Assembly (NCBI RefSeq): GCF_030936135.1
Contig: NC_082617.1
Coordinates: 2,786,001-2,850,000, forward strand
Length of the DNA: 64,000 bases
Direction: 5' to 3'
DNA from: Gavia stellata
Taxonomy: Eukaryota; Chordata; Aves; Gaviiformes; Gaviidae
The notes beneath the pieces were generated by a model, which had not been told where the DNA came from, did not search any database, and saw only the letters and a program-made list of their open reading frames with translations. Of this stretch, positions 31,577 through 43,800 are shown one piece after another (the first letter of the stretch is position 1; each line of letters begins with the position of its first letter). Both the position numbers and the translations under genes were made by a program.

Positions 31577-32508
31577 GGATGGCAACGCTCTACTTTGCAA
31601 CGGGGACATGGATTAAATTGCCAGAGTGCTGGCAGTCCTCCCCCCTCTGCTCTCACGTCTGCCCAGGAGGACAAGCAGGCTTCCACGCACTTCGCTGGTG
31701 CGGATTCGTGCAGCAGTTCAGCTTGCTGCAGTGCCGCAAAGAAAACAGGTGCCTCGGGCGTCCTCCCGTCTCGAAGAAATGCTGCACGTGGGATGCGTGG
31801 AGCAGCTGCTGGCGCTGTGGTGGCTGGCTGATTGCTCACGCCCATGGGCTGGTCACGGTAGTTTATACCAATATCGCGATATATCAGCAGCACCTAAGGA
31901 TATCCAGCAGCTACTGAGGAGCTGCCAGATCCTGCCGTGGTCAGGCCAGTCCTGCTTCGCTCCCACAAAAAGCACCCACTGGCAGAGCAGCGTGCACCTC
32001 AAACCGTGCAGGGGTTGCTTTTGCAGCGGCGACACGGAGCGGGGAAATGCGGGACATAAGGGCGTTGCAGCAGCTCGTGGCTGGGAATAGCAGAGCACAT
32101 CCGTTCTCTTGGGGTTCACAGGGGTCTGTGTGCTGGTTTTGGCTGGGGTAGAGTTAATTTTCTTCATAGTAGCTAGTATGGAGCTGTGTTTTGGATTTGT
32201 GCTGGAAACAGTGTTGATACACAGGGATGTTTTAGTTACTGCTGAGCAGTGCTTACACAGGGTCAAGGCCTTTTCTGTTTCTCACACCGCCCCGCCAGCG
32301 AGGAGGCTGGGGGTGCACGAGGAGTTGGGAGGGGACACAGCCGGGACAGCTGACCCCATATGACCAAAGGGATATCCCATACCATATGATGTCATGCTCA
32401 GCATGTAAAGCTGGGGGAGGAAGAAGGAAGGGGGGGGCGACATTCGGAGTGATGGCGTTTGCCTTCCCAAGTAAGCGTTACGCGTGATGGAGCCCTGCTT
32501 TCCTGGAC

Positions 32509-33576
32509 TACCTGGACTTCAGCAAAGCCTTTGACACTGTTCCCCACAGTATTCTCCTAGAGAAGCTGGCGGCCCGTGGTTTAGACAGGTACACTCTTCG
32601 CTGGGTAAAAAACTGGCTGGATGGCCGAGCCCAGAGGGTTGTGGTGAATGGGGTGAAATCCAGCTGGCGGCCGGTCACAAGCGGAGTCCCCCAGGGCTCG
32701 GTTTTGGGACCGGTCTTGTTTAATGTCTTCATTGATGATCTGGATGAGGGGATAGAGTGCTCCCTCAGCAAGTTTGCAGACGACACCAAGTTGGGAGGGA
32801 GTGTTGATCTGCTTGAGGGTAGGAAGGCTCTGCAGAGGGATCTGGACAGGCTGGATCGATGGGCTGAGGCCAACCGGATGAAGTTCAATAAGGCCAAGTG
32901 CCGGGTTCTACACTTCGGCCACAACAACCCCAGGCAACGCTACAGGCTTGGGGATGAGTGGCTGGAAAGTTCCCCCGCAGAAAAGGACCTGGGGGTGTTG
33001 ATCGACAGCCGGCTGAATATGAGCCAGCAGTGTGCCCAGGTGGCCAAGAAGGCCAACGGCATCCTGGCTTGTATCAGAAATGGTGTGGCCAGCAGGAGCA
33101 GGGAGGTGATCATGCCTCTGTACTCGGCTCTGGTGAGGCCGCACCTCGAATACTGTGTTCAGTTTTGGGCCCCTCACTACCAGAAGGACACTGAGGTGCT
33201 GGAGCGTGTCCAGAGAAGGGCGACGAAGCTGGTGAGGGGTCTGGAACACAAGTCTTATGAGGAGCGGCTGAGGGAGCTGGGGTTGTTTAGCCTGGAGAAG
33301 AGGAGGCTGAGGGGAGACCTTATCGCTCTCTACAACTACCTGAAAGGGGGTTGCAGAGAGGTGGGTGTTGGTCTCTTCTCCCAAGTGACTAGTGACAGGA
33401 CTAGAGGAAATGGCCTCAAGTTGCGCCAGGGGAGGTTCAGGCTAGACATTAGGAAAAAGTTCTTCACTGAGAGAGTGGTGAAACATTGGAATAGGCTGCC
33501 CAGGGAGGTGGTAGAGTCACCCTCCCTGGAGGTATTCAAGGAGCGTGTGGATGTGGCATTGTGGGATGTAGCTTGA
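32509..33576 (+). CDS. CR1 ORF2 fragment: reverse transcriptase (partial) and C-terminal region
   Basis: A 355-codon open frame begins at the 5' truncation point with [11 protein letters not shown], followed by [10 protein letters not shown] and the catalytic FADD box (residues 89-92 of the fragment). The C-terminal part includes [30 protein letters not shown] and [22 protein letters not shown]. The endonuclease and the first reverse-transcriptase motifs are absent because of 5' truncation, so it cannot mobilise itself. There is no cellular promoter or natural start codon. It is transposon sequence, not a host gene. Confidence 0.9.
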   Translation, partial: YLDFSKAFDTVPHSILLEKLAARGLDRYTLRWVKNWLDGRAQRVVVNGVKSSWRPVTSGVPQGSVLGPVLFNVFIDDLDEGIECSLSKFADDTKLGGSVDLLEGRKALQRDLDRLDRWAEANRMKFNKAKCRVLHFGHNNPRQRYRLGDEWLESSPAEKDLGVLIDSRLNMSQQCAQVAKKANGILACIRNGVASRSREVIMPLYSALVRPHLEYCVQFWAPHYQKDTEVLERVQRRATKLVRGLEHKSYEERLRELGLFSLEKRRLRGDLIALYNYLKGGCREVGVGLFSQVTSDRTRGNGLKLRQGRFRLDIRKKFFTERVVKHWNRLPREVVESPSLEVFKERVDVALWDVA

Positions 33577-33662
33577 TGGACATGGTGCTGTGTGGTGTTG
33601 GGTGGGTTGTGGCTTGTTATTGTTGTTGTATGGCGTGGGTTTTGTGGGTTTTTTTTGTTGGT

Positions 33663-33663
<1 letters not shown>

Positions 33664-33700
<37 letters not shown>
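33664..33700 (+). repeat. T37 homopolymer in the CR1 3' UTR
   Basis: A pure run of 37 T lies in the 3' UTR of the nested CR1 after a GT-rich stretch. Most CR1 copies do not have it, so it is a local expansion, likely length-polymorphic and prone to sequencing error. Confidence 0.9.
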
Positions 33701-34299
33701 CCCAGGTTGGACTCGATGATCTTACAGGTCTTTTCCAACCGTACTGATTCTGTGATTCTGTGATTCTGTGGGATGGCTGAACACCTGCCTGCCGATGGGA
33801 AGGGGTGAATGAATTCCTTGTTTTGCTTTGCTTGCCTGCGCGGCTTTTGCTTTACCTATTAAACTGTCTTTATCTCAACCCATGAGTTTTCTCACTTTTA
33901 CTCTTCCGATTCTCTCCCCCATCCCACCTGGGGGGAGTGAGCGAGCGGCTGTGTGGGGCTTAGTTGCCGGCTGGGCTTAAACCATGACAGTCTGTCAACA
34001 ACAGCCCGACCTTCACATGGTTTGGGGGGCTCTAAATCACTTAGGTTTTGCCTCGATAGTTATAGTAACGGGTGGGCAGACGCCAAAGGGGTTTCTGCCA
34101 TGGGTTGGACTGACGCAGCTTTATACAGTCCTGGCGCCTGGCCGCAGAGCTCACGAAGGACAAATCAGGATTAGTTTCCCCCGCTCTGCAGCAGCTATCC
34201 TGAAAGTACGGGCCTGCGAAGGTCAAACCATGAACGGGGAAAGGCCGCTTCTCCTCGGTGAGGCTGTTTTCGGTTGCTTTTCTCATTTTATTGCCTGCC

Positions 34300-34830
34300 A
34301 GGGATCAGGCGAGCAGCCGTGGCCGCCCCGCAGGGAGGGCCGCCTCACGCGCCCACAGGAACCCCGCCATTAGCTGCCTGGACCTGCCCGCCTTCCCCAG
34401 CGCTCAGCCGCAGCCAGCCCCCCGGCGCGGCGGGCGCTGTGGGTGCCGGCGGAGGTGCGGGGAGCCCGGGCACCCCACGGCAGCAGCGGCGGAACCTTTG
34501 TGCGAGGGAGCGGGTTCCGCGGGGCGGGGAAGAGCGCCGGAGCGCGCGGGGCTGGGGGAGCCGAGAGCGGGGCGGGCGGCGGAGCGGGGCGGGAGCGGGC
34601 CCGGCGGGGCCCGGCCAGGCCGCCATGTACGCGGGGCTGCAGGAGCTGGGGGTGGCCAACGGCGAGGACCTGAAGGAGACGCTGACCAACTGCACGGAGC
34701 CGCTGAAGGCCATCGAGCAGTTCCAGGTGGGGCGGGTCGGCCCGGAGAAGCCCGGGCGGCGGGGCCCTCGGCAGGGGCCGCCCCTGAGGGGCCGGGGCTG
34801 CGGGGTGGTAGGGAGCACGAGAGGCCCGAA
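34300..34830. promoter_or_regulatory. NELFB CpG-island promoter
   Basis: A CpG-dense, GC-rich block covers the NELFB first exon and about 300 bp upstream, without a TATA box. This is typical of a housekeeping promoter. The translation start context GGCCGCCATGT is close to the Kozak optimum. Confidence 0.8.
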
Positions 34831-37800
34831 GTGGGCTCTCTGTTTTGTGGGGTTTTCCCCTCTTTTTATTTTTTAATCAGCATGTTACTAGCCGTTCCTG
34901 CTGTCGTTTGCTGGCTAGCAGAGCTGGCTAATCCCCCGCCCCTGTCCGGTGGTTGTGTTGGCAGACAGAAAATGGAGTGCTCCTGCCCTCGCTGCAGTCG
35001 GCCCTGCCCTTCCTGGACCTCCACGGCACCCCCCGGCTGGAGTTCCACCAGTCGGTTTTCGACGAGCTGAGGGAGAAGCTGCTGGAGAGGGTCTCAGCCA
35101 TCGCTTTGGAAGGGAAGGTTGAGGAGAGGTTTGTCGGCAGTCTTGTTGGTTATTCGGAGCGAGCTGGGAATTTTGTGTGAAAATTAGTTACAGTGCATGA
35201 GTGACTTCTGCAAAGGAAAGTTAGGTTCCTAGGGAATCAAGTTCCAGGGGCTTTGAGATGAGCCACTTTGGTCCTCTACTATTACGTGGTACTTAGTCTC
35301 TTGCTCTTACCTGTTTTCAGATACAAGAAGCTGGAAGATCTCCTAGAGAAGAGCTTTTCCCTGGTCAAGATGCCTTCCATACAGCCTGTGGTAATGTGTG
35401 TCATGAAGCACTTGCCCAAGGTAAAACCACCATTCCGTTACATCTCCGTTGTGTAGCTTCTCTCAGCCGTGCTCTCGGGTGGGCCGCATGCTCCATCTGC
35501 AGACCTTCTGCAAGTTTGTTGTTAGGTTTTAGGAACTGACTGAAGATATGCTACATTCTTGTATCTGGTAACAACTTAGTAGACTAATTCAAAAAGCATT
35601 TTACATTTTCGTAATCAGATGAGACTATTTCCCTATTTTATTCAATACATGCAGCTTCCTAAAAGTAGTCAAGCTCATTGATAGGTGAGTTTTTCCACAG
35701 CTGATTTAAAAATCTGTGACAAGTGGAAAATACGATTTGAAGAATGCAACTAGAAGTAGACAGGAGTGAGATTCGGATCTGTGAAACAAAAATCTCTAGG
35801 AGTAGCCTTATTAAAAGCATCATCTTGTACCTAAGGTAATGGATTCAAAACTGTTACTAGAACTTTTTTAAGTTAATGAGTTTTGAAACATCACCCTAAA
35901 TCTCAGCATCATAGGTTTAAAGGAAGTGGCTTTTCCTCTTCGGAAGAAATAAGGAAAAGCTTGGTGTGCTATTTGGTTGTTGAAGAAGTTAAGTGTCTTA
36001 GGACTGGCTTACTGTTACAGGAGTAGGTAAGGCAAAAGATGAATCTGCGGTACTGCCTGTTGTTTAATTGCATTGTTGTGTAGATTACCAGACTGCCTGA
36101 GATTATGATTTAGATGTTTTCTGTAGTCAGTTACTTATTACTTGGACAGTCAGGCAGCTGAGCTACTCTACCCTTTGGTAACTGCTCTGTTGATCATAGG
36201 TCCCTGAAAAGAAGCTGAAGTTAGTAATGGCCGATAAGGATTTGTACAAAGCATGTGCAGTGGAGGTGAAGCGCCAGATTTGGCAGGATAACCAGGCGCT
36301 GTTTGGTGATGAGGTATCTCCACTGCTGAAGCAATATATCCTGGAGAAAGAAAATATTCTCTTCAGCAATGACATTTCTGTCTTGCACAATTTCTTCAGT
36401 CCGTCTCCCAAAACAAGACGTCAAGGAGAGGTAAGGACAAGGAAACATCTTACAACGTGCTTGTGAATGGAATTCATTAGCTTTCAGTCAACCTCATCAA
36501 ATAACAGAGTGTCCATTTCACCCACCCAACTTCACTACTAAAGTTGTTTGTCTAGCCAAAGTATTTGCAAGAAATACCAGCCTGTTTTCTCCAACCTATC
36601 TTGATCAAAGCAGCAAGAATTATTTTAATAGTTACTCAGTGCTATTTAATAATTGATTAATGTTCCAAACTGTTTCTGAACTTTTAAAAAAATAGCAAGG
36701 CCAATTTTTTTCCTCTGTTGCTCAGTCTGGCTTTAATACCCCTCAGCTGTTCTGAAGGATGAGCATCTCTATCAAATCAGTTTGACTATCTTAAATTTCT
36801 TTTCTTGGCACTTTTTTTTTGAGCAGGACATAGCCCAAGAAAAACTTTTTTTGTTGTTTTTTCTTTTTGGTAAAAATGGAAAGGGACATTGAAAGTTGTA
36901 GCTAAGCTGGCATTCAGAAAAGTTGCTCTTTGAATGAAATTACATGAGGTGGCTCAGCTGATCCAACACTCAGCCACAGGAAGGGCAGGTGCTGCTCCTC
37001 CCCTCTCTCCCTGTAGCTCTGGTGATTATCAGACCCTTCCATGAGCTGATTCAGCTCAGTAATTGCTACACAAACTCTAGCAAATAAAACCAGTAAGTAG
37101 TTTTCCAAGACAGTGAGTTGGATCTGCTCAAAGCGGAGATCAGCTGGCACCAAAGCCATAGCAAGGAGATGGACTGGATCACACAGGCAGGCTTGATGTG
37201 TGAGGCAGCAGTGGTGTAGGCGTTAGGAGGAGTGGGTCTCTCCTCTTCTTTGCAACAGCAAGCCACTACAGTGGTTCAGCTATCATGTGTTGCTTTTGCT
37301 CCAAAAGGGAAATACCGGAGTTTCTGTAAGGACCTTGCTATTGAGAATGCTAAGGAATTGCAGTGATAAGGCAGTATAAAGCTTTCATTTCAGAGAGGGT
37401 AGCACACCTGTTATATGGGGGGTTTGGTTTGGGTCTGTTTTGCTTTCAAAAGCCCACTTAGTGTAAGTGCTCTGGTGCAATTTACTTCAGGTTTACACTG
37501 CAGACTTGTGGTTTAACCCCGGCCAGCAGCTAAGCACCACACATCCGCTTGCTCACTTCCACCTGGTGGGATGGGGCGGGAGAATCGGAAGGGTAAAAGA
37601 AAGAAACTCGTGGGTTGAGATAAAAACAGCTTAATAATAAAAAGAAAATAATAAAAAAATTGTAAGGAAAAAACCAACAAAGAGAGAGGAAAATAAAACC
37701 CAAGAAAAACAAGCAATGCAAATGAAAACAGTTGCTCACCACCAACCAACTGATGCCTAGCCAGTCGCTGAGCAGCGACACGCCCTGCCAACCTCCCCCC

Positions 37801-40800
37801 CAGTCTTATTGCCGAGCATGATGTCATGTGGTCTGGAATATCCCTTTGGTCAGTTGGGGTCAGCTGTCCCGGCTGTGTCCCCTCCCAACTCCTTGTGCAC
37901 CTCCAACCTACTCGCTGGCGGTGCGGTGTGAGGAGCAGAAAAGGCCTTGGTGCTGCGTGAGCACTGCTCAGCAATAACTAAAACATCAGTGTGTTATCAA
38001 CACTATTTTCCGCACAAATCCAAAACATAGCCCCATACAAACTACTATGAAGAAATTTAACTCTATCCCAGCCAAAACCACTAGAAGCCTTCACCTTCCT
38101 TCTCATGCCCGTAGCCTGAAGGTAGATAGAAATACAAAAGGACTTCCAAAGAAAAGTGAGTTTTGTTCATGTTACAATAATTGTAAATTATATTCATCAG
38201 TAACAGGTACTGCTTCTTACCTGTTTCACATAGCTGAGCACCTCATTTTACAAATGCTTCAGTTTCCTTTTGCAAGAGAGCCTTTTCTTGATATTATTTG
38301 TTCTTTCATTGTGGCTAGGAAAGATTTGGTGAACATGTCTTGAACAAACGCTCTTGGAAATCATGGTGTAAATAGTTCCTTTTCAGGAACCCGTGTCAAT
38401 GCGGATGTTTCAATCTTGATAAATCATGTAAAAGAATTAATTTACATTCTGTGTGTCTGTGAAATAACAGTATCTCTTGGTACTGAGTGCACATTTTTCC
38501 ACTGTGAGTTTAGGTGGTTCAGAAGCTGACCCAGATGATTGGGAAGAACGTGAAGCTCTATGATATGGTGTTGCAGTTTCTGAGAACTTTGTTCCTTCGG
38601 ACAAGGAATGTTCATTACTGCACACTACGGGCAGAGCTCCTGATGTCGCTGCATGATCTGGAAATCAGTGAAATCTGCACCGTTGACCCCTGTCATAAGG
38701 TATTAATAATGTGGGACAGATAGGAGTATTACTGGAGAATTTTCTGTTTCGACCACTCCTGTGCATACCTGCTGCTCTGCAGGACTTCAGCCCAGAGAAG
38801 ATGATTCCTCTCTGTGAAGAGAGTTCAGACCTTGAATCCAAAACTCATCTTGTATTCCTTGGAACTTCAGGTGAAAACTTCATCTTGGTTAACCAGCAGC
38901 TTGCTTTCATTTCATAACCCATAAATCATTCAAATTTATGGTATTTGTGCAGTGTTAAAAATGACATCTAATCTGACCTGTGTAGATGCTGCAAAAAATA
39001 ATCAAAAACATTAGCTAACCCCAGGTTCTTAATCAAATCTTGCTTCCCTCCCTGTTATGCCTGGTGTGATATACTCCATCTGTCCGTAGACTGTGTGTAA
39101 TACTAAATACTTTGGATCTTGAATTACTTTGGATCTTGAATTATAAGAAAACATTAAACTATTAAAATATTGGGGGGGTGACAGATGTGTTGTTAATGTC
39201 ACACCAGGATCTTGTTACTGGTCCTTTGTCTGTGGCCAGCATCACTCTGATCGAGAACAAAGCTTTTTCTCTTAAGTAATGTTAAAGTTTTATGTGTATT
39301 CAGCTTATAGAGAATATGTCCGGGAGTGGTGATGATACTGCATGTTTTTTAATGTCTTCTGATCATGAGTCCCAAAATCAGTATACAGACAGTGCCTGAA
39401 TAAAAAAGGACAATTCTTGCTCAAGTTGCAGATCATTTTCAGTGACCTTATTTTGCCACTGCAAAATGCAGTGACTGCTGCAGGGAAAGGAAGCCACTAT
39501 GAAAGCATTTCAGAAAATTCAGCAAGTTGTTCTTTTTTGACAGCTGAAATGTTGGGGGAAAATATATGTTGTTTTCTGAAAGGGGAAAAAAGCCCTTAAT
39601 TTTAGGCCAGATAAAACATTTGACTTAACTGCCTTTTTCCATTTTGATAATACAGCTCTAAAGCGGAAGCACCTCCACTGTTAATATCCCCTACTTAGAG
39701 GGTGGGAGGGGTATTGCAATGGCTAAAATGCCCCATATTGCTATTGCTAAGTGATGCTGCTTCTGTGTGAGCCTCCTACTTGTGTGGGATCAATCCACAT
39801 TGATTAGGTGTGCTGGGCAGCGGTATATTTTATACGTACCTCTTCCTTAATTGCCAGGGAATGCCTTTCTTGGGAGGGGAGAAAGTGACACCAGGTTACC
39901 TTACACTGGTGTCTCTGACCTCCTTTTGGAATGTTTGTATTTCTGACCTCCTCCGTATTTGACCAGCTTGCTACCATACCTAAGTATATTAATAAAACGT
40001 ATTAATTCCAGGTATTCAGAGGTCATTCGAGCCTGTTTTCTCTGACATTGTGTATTTTATTGCTGGTTTACCGAGTTGCTGTGGTTCATAAAGCTTTCTC
40101 TTTTTTTATAACAGTTCACCTGGTGCCTTGATGCTTGCATTCGGGAGAAGTTTGTGGACAACAAGAGAGCTCGGGAACTGCAAGGGTTTCTGGATGGAGT
40201 GAAGAAAGGACAAGAACAAGTGTTGGGGTAAGGCGCTTGGGCTGTTTATTGAGAAACTGGAAATGGATTCCTGGGAGTCACAACATCTGAAAGTTATTGT
40301 AGGTGTTAATTGTTCCCTAGAGCCAGCTAACAGCCAGTAGCTCTTCTGTGCAGTCAAATCCAGTACATTCCTGAGCATTAATGCACTAGGGCATAGCCAG
40401 GCACGTTCTGGTGACGTGGCTTGTACTGCTTAAGTTACCACCCTTGAGTCTCCCCCGTGGCCTGGTAACTGACTGTGGGAGATCTCCTGCTTGATGTCAG
40501 TGCGGAAGACCTTTAGTAATTGTTTCAGATAACATGCTCTTTCAAGTCAAAGAAATAACATTCATGGTGTTTTTACAAGGCAAGATAAGGTTTATCAGGT
40601 GGACGCCTGTAGATAACAAAAGACAGAAATTCAGGTTTTACGTTATCATAGTAAGGGTGTTGTTACAGTACTTGCCCCGTGTCTGCCTCTCTTCTTAAAC
40701 AGAGCAGTGTGTGTGTGCTTATAAAAATATAGTGTAGACACGCACACACTACTTTGATGTTACATCTGATAGATGACAGGATTACAACAAAGAATAGGCT

Positions 40801-43800
40801 CAAACATCTTGCTCTAGTGAAACACACTGGTGTCCTACAGCTGGATATGAAACTGTACGGTAAGGTTGTTTGTTATGTATGACATGTTTGATTTTTGGTT
40901 CTCAGGGACTTATCAATGATCTTGTGTGATCCCTTTGCTATTAACACCTTAGCCTTGAGTACCATACGGCACCTGCAAGACCTGGTTGGGCAGGACACCT
41001 TACCCAGGGTGAGTGTTGCAACTTGCGTACATAATCTGGACTATAGTCTTAACTGAATAGCATTCATCAACAAAAGGCTGGCACTGTAGAAGAAGTATGA
41101 TTAAGTTCTTGAATGCATGTGTAAAATGAAACAAGGGAACCGTGATACTACCTATCCATTTGTAGCACATACCTCAGAGCTCTGCAGGAGAACTGTTTGG
41201 AGATGGGCATTTTGGAGCTCTCCAAATTGACAGCAAATTCTTTGCATGGCTCATTCTGTCCTAACAGCTATGCGTATATAGAATCATATATAGAATATGT
41301 GCCTCCCTACTTTGTCCTTCCATCGGTTTGCCTAACAGCAGCAGCCTTTTTTCCCTGCCATGGTAAATGTGATGGATTAGTTTACACTGTTCTGGTCTGT
41401 TGGCTGCGATATAGTAACAGTTCCTGCAAGCAGTGTCTGCAGGAGGTGCTTAAATGTTAAAGAAGGGTAGCCTTACGGGTGTCTGAACAGTGCGAGGCAC
41501 TTACTGTTTTTATCGCTGAGTTGTTAAATTTTATTGTTGGATTGAATAACTTCCTCATGACCGTTTAAGACTGAACATTGTCTGGTTTCAGGGCACAATA
41601 TAAATAAAAAAAATTGTCATTTTTACACATGCTTTCTCTTTCTTACTTCTGCTGAGATGAGTTGATTTGTCCTGTCACCTGTCACACATTACATTTCAGT
41701 GTACTAATTTGGCTGGATACGTTTAAAAACAATGCCGTGATCAGATCGGTTTCATATTTCTTGGCACATTATAAAGTTACAAAAACCTACAAACCCTCAG
41801 GTGTGTCTGTTACTTGATTCCCATTTGAGGAATCAGTTATCAATTAAATCGGAGAACTGAATGCTTCTAGCAGTCTTTGATAAAGCTGCTACTCCAGGAG
41901 AGCTTTGAATGTAAACCACTACTTCCAAATGAATATGTGCAACTTGTGGAAAATCAGAATAGCTGTTTTTCTCCTCCCCTTAAAATTCGAGGAAAGCCCG
42001 GATCTGCTGCTGCTCCTTAGGATGCTGTCTTTGGGACAGGGGGCCTGGGACATGATTGACAGTCAAGTCTTCAAGGAACCAAAAATGGTGAGCCATTTTG
42101 ATGTTTAGAATTTAACACGTTTAATTAAACAAATTTAGACTTGTTTATTATTTGATTGCATCCCTGATTTAACGTTCATTCTGCATACCTCTCATCATAG
42201 CTTTCTTAGAAAAAACATGTAAGTGGTCACAGAGCAGCAGCTCAAGTGGACATGCTGTAAGCTTCGTTTACCTGCTTTTTTATTTACATGAATGCCTGGC
42301 CCTTACTGTTTTAAAATCAGAGTGTACCTCTATTAATTTCTGCACTGGTTGCTCATTGTTCCTGGGAACTTCTACACAACTGTCGAGTTTGTAAAACACA
42401 TCTTGTATGAGGAAAGCAGGATTTCAGAGGCTGGTCTGAAACTTTGGTAGCAGTGTAGCAGCTTTTCCTTGACATGAAAATTGTTTTTCTCCCTTCTGGC
42501 TATCTGTTGTCGCAATTTTGAGTAGTGCCACGTTCAGCTACAATCTTTCTATGCTCTGGAAATAACTTTCCCCAGTGTTATAGGCAGCCCTAATGTAGTT
42601 TGGGAGCAGGTACGTTCAGCTGATGGCAGGAAGGCTAACTGTGGTGTTGCACAGCAAGACTGTTTCTCAAGAGAAATTTGCTGTTGCTGTTCTGAACTGT
42701 AAAGCAGCAAATGTCTACCTAGGGGGACATTTGAAGTCTCCAAAGTATATATTACTGGCTGATTGCATGTTTAAATTTACCACAGGAAGTCTGCGCATTA
42801 ATACTCAGGTTTTAACAGCGAGGGTGACCGAAACTCCAAGAGTAGCACTGTGATTTGACTTGCACAAGTGCTCTCATGAATTTCTTAGAAAGAAACTGTG
42901 AACATTTTTCCTAAAGGGAATCTCCAAATCTGTATTTAAAATCTGTTTTATTTGTGATTGCCACAAACTTCATCCTCCTACTCTGTGACTCTGGTACAGC
43001 ATAGGTTGATCTGCCTTGTGCGAGGAGATGCTCTTTATTGTTGCTATTCTAGCTATGCGTTGATCCCTGTCAGTTTAGGGAATGAACAAAATGATTTGTA
43101 ATTGTTGATAAAAGCAGTTTGGTACCATCCTTAACATGCAGTGCTTGCAGCAGTATGGGAAAAGGTCTCTCACAAGGTATGCTACATAATGGTCAAAAGA
43201 AGGAATTTGGGCAGGAGTATTTCTGTAGATGAGGTGAAGTACAGTTTTCCTAATTGCCGGTGGAACATGTGGAAGTGAATTATTCAGGAATTTTGACTGG
43301 AACTGGATGCCTGAAAGCTTGTTTTCCTAGGTGTAGGATGGGGCTCGTAATATTGCCTCAGTATTTGTTACAGCACTCTAGGACCATTAGGTGGCATGAA
43401 CTGATTGATGAAAGCATTGCTCTTTTCCCTCTATTCTTCCATCCCTCTAAGGAAGCTGAGTTGATCACAAAGTTCTTGCCTATGCTGATGTCCTTTGTGG
43501 TGGATGACCACACGTTCAATGTAGATCAGAAACTGCCCTCGGAGGAGAAGGGACCAATTCCCTACCCCAGCACCATTCCTGAAGCTTTCACCAAGTACGT
43601 AATCTGCCTTACTGACTTTGTATGTATAGTCTTGTTACCAAAGCAAAATGTCAAGGAGCCAGCCAACGCTGACAGGAAAAAATACTGCGTGTGGTAAAGT
43701 GAAGGTTTTCTTGGGGTAAGATTTAGATCCAGTTAAGCCTGAACTTTTCCTTTAGCGGAACAGGTTTCCACCGTGATTCCTCAAATAAAATTTATCTATA

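Larger units (their letters stand above)
32508..33770 (+). mobile_element. Young 5'-truncated CR1 LINE nested in the LTR
   Basis: CR1 sequence starts abruptly within ORF2 at 32508 and ends with the CR1 tail octamers (TGATTCTG repeats) at 33770. The LTR resumes exactly at 33771. The ORF2 part is open from 32509 to its stop, and the product is very close to my recollection of the avian CR1 consensus, so the insertion is comparatively recent. The 3' UTR carries a GT-rich stretch and a T37 run. Confidence 0.93.
32129..33989 (+). mobile_element. Solo endogenous retrovirus LTR (ERVL-like) carrying a nested CR1
   Basis: The LTR runs from TGTGCTGG at 32129 to ATGACA at 33989, with perfect 5-bp direct repeats gtctg at 32124-32128 and 33990-33994. 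Its two arms (32129-32507 and 33771-33989, about 600 bp in total) are separated by a CR1 insertion. The right arm contains a 'tattaaactg' poly(A)-signal-like element. No internal viral genes flank it, so it is a solo LTR left by recombination. The 5-bp duplication suggests an ERVL-type element. It is a fossil and is older than the CR1 within it. Confidence 0.85.

Noticed and set aside
34258-35070. Open frame of 270 codons across the NELFB promoter and exons 1-2
   Set aside because: It runs in a different frame from NELFB through the exon, intron 1 and exon 2. The length is explained by CpG-island composition.
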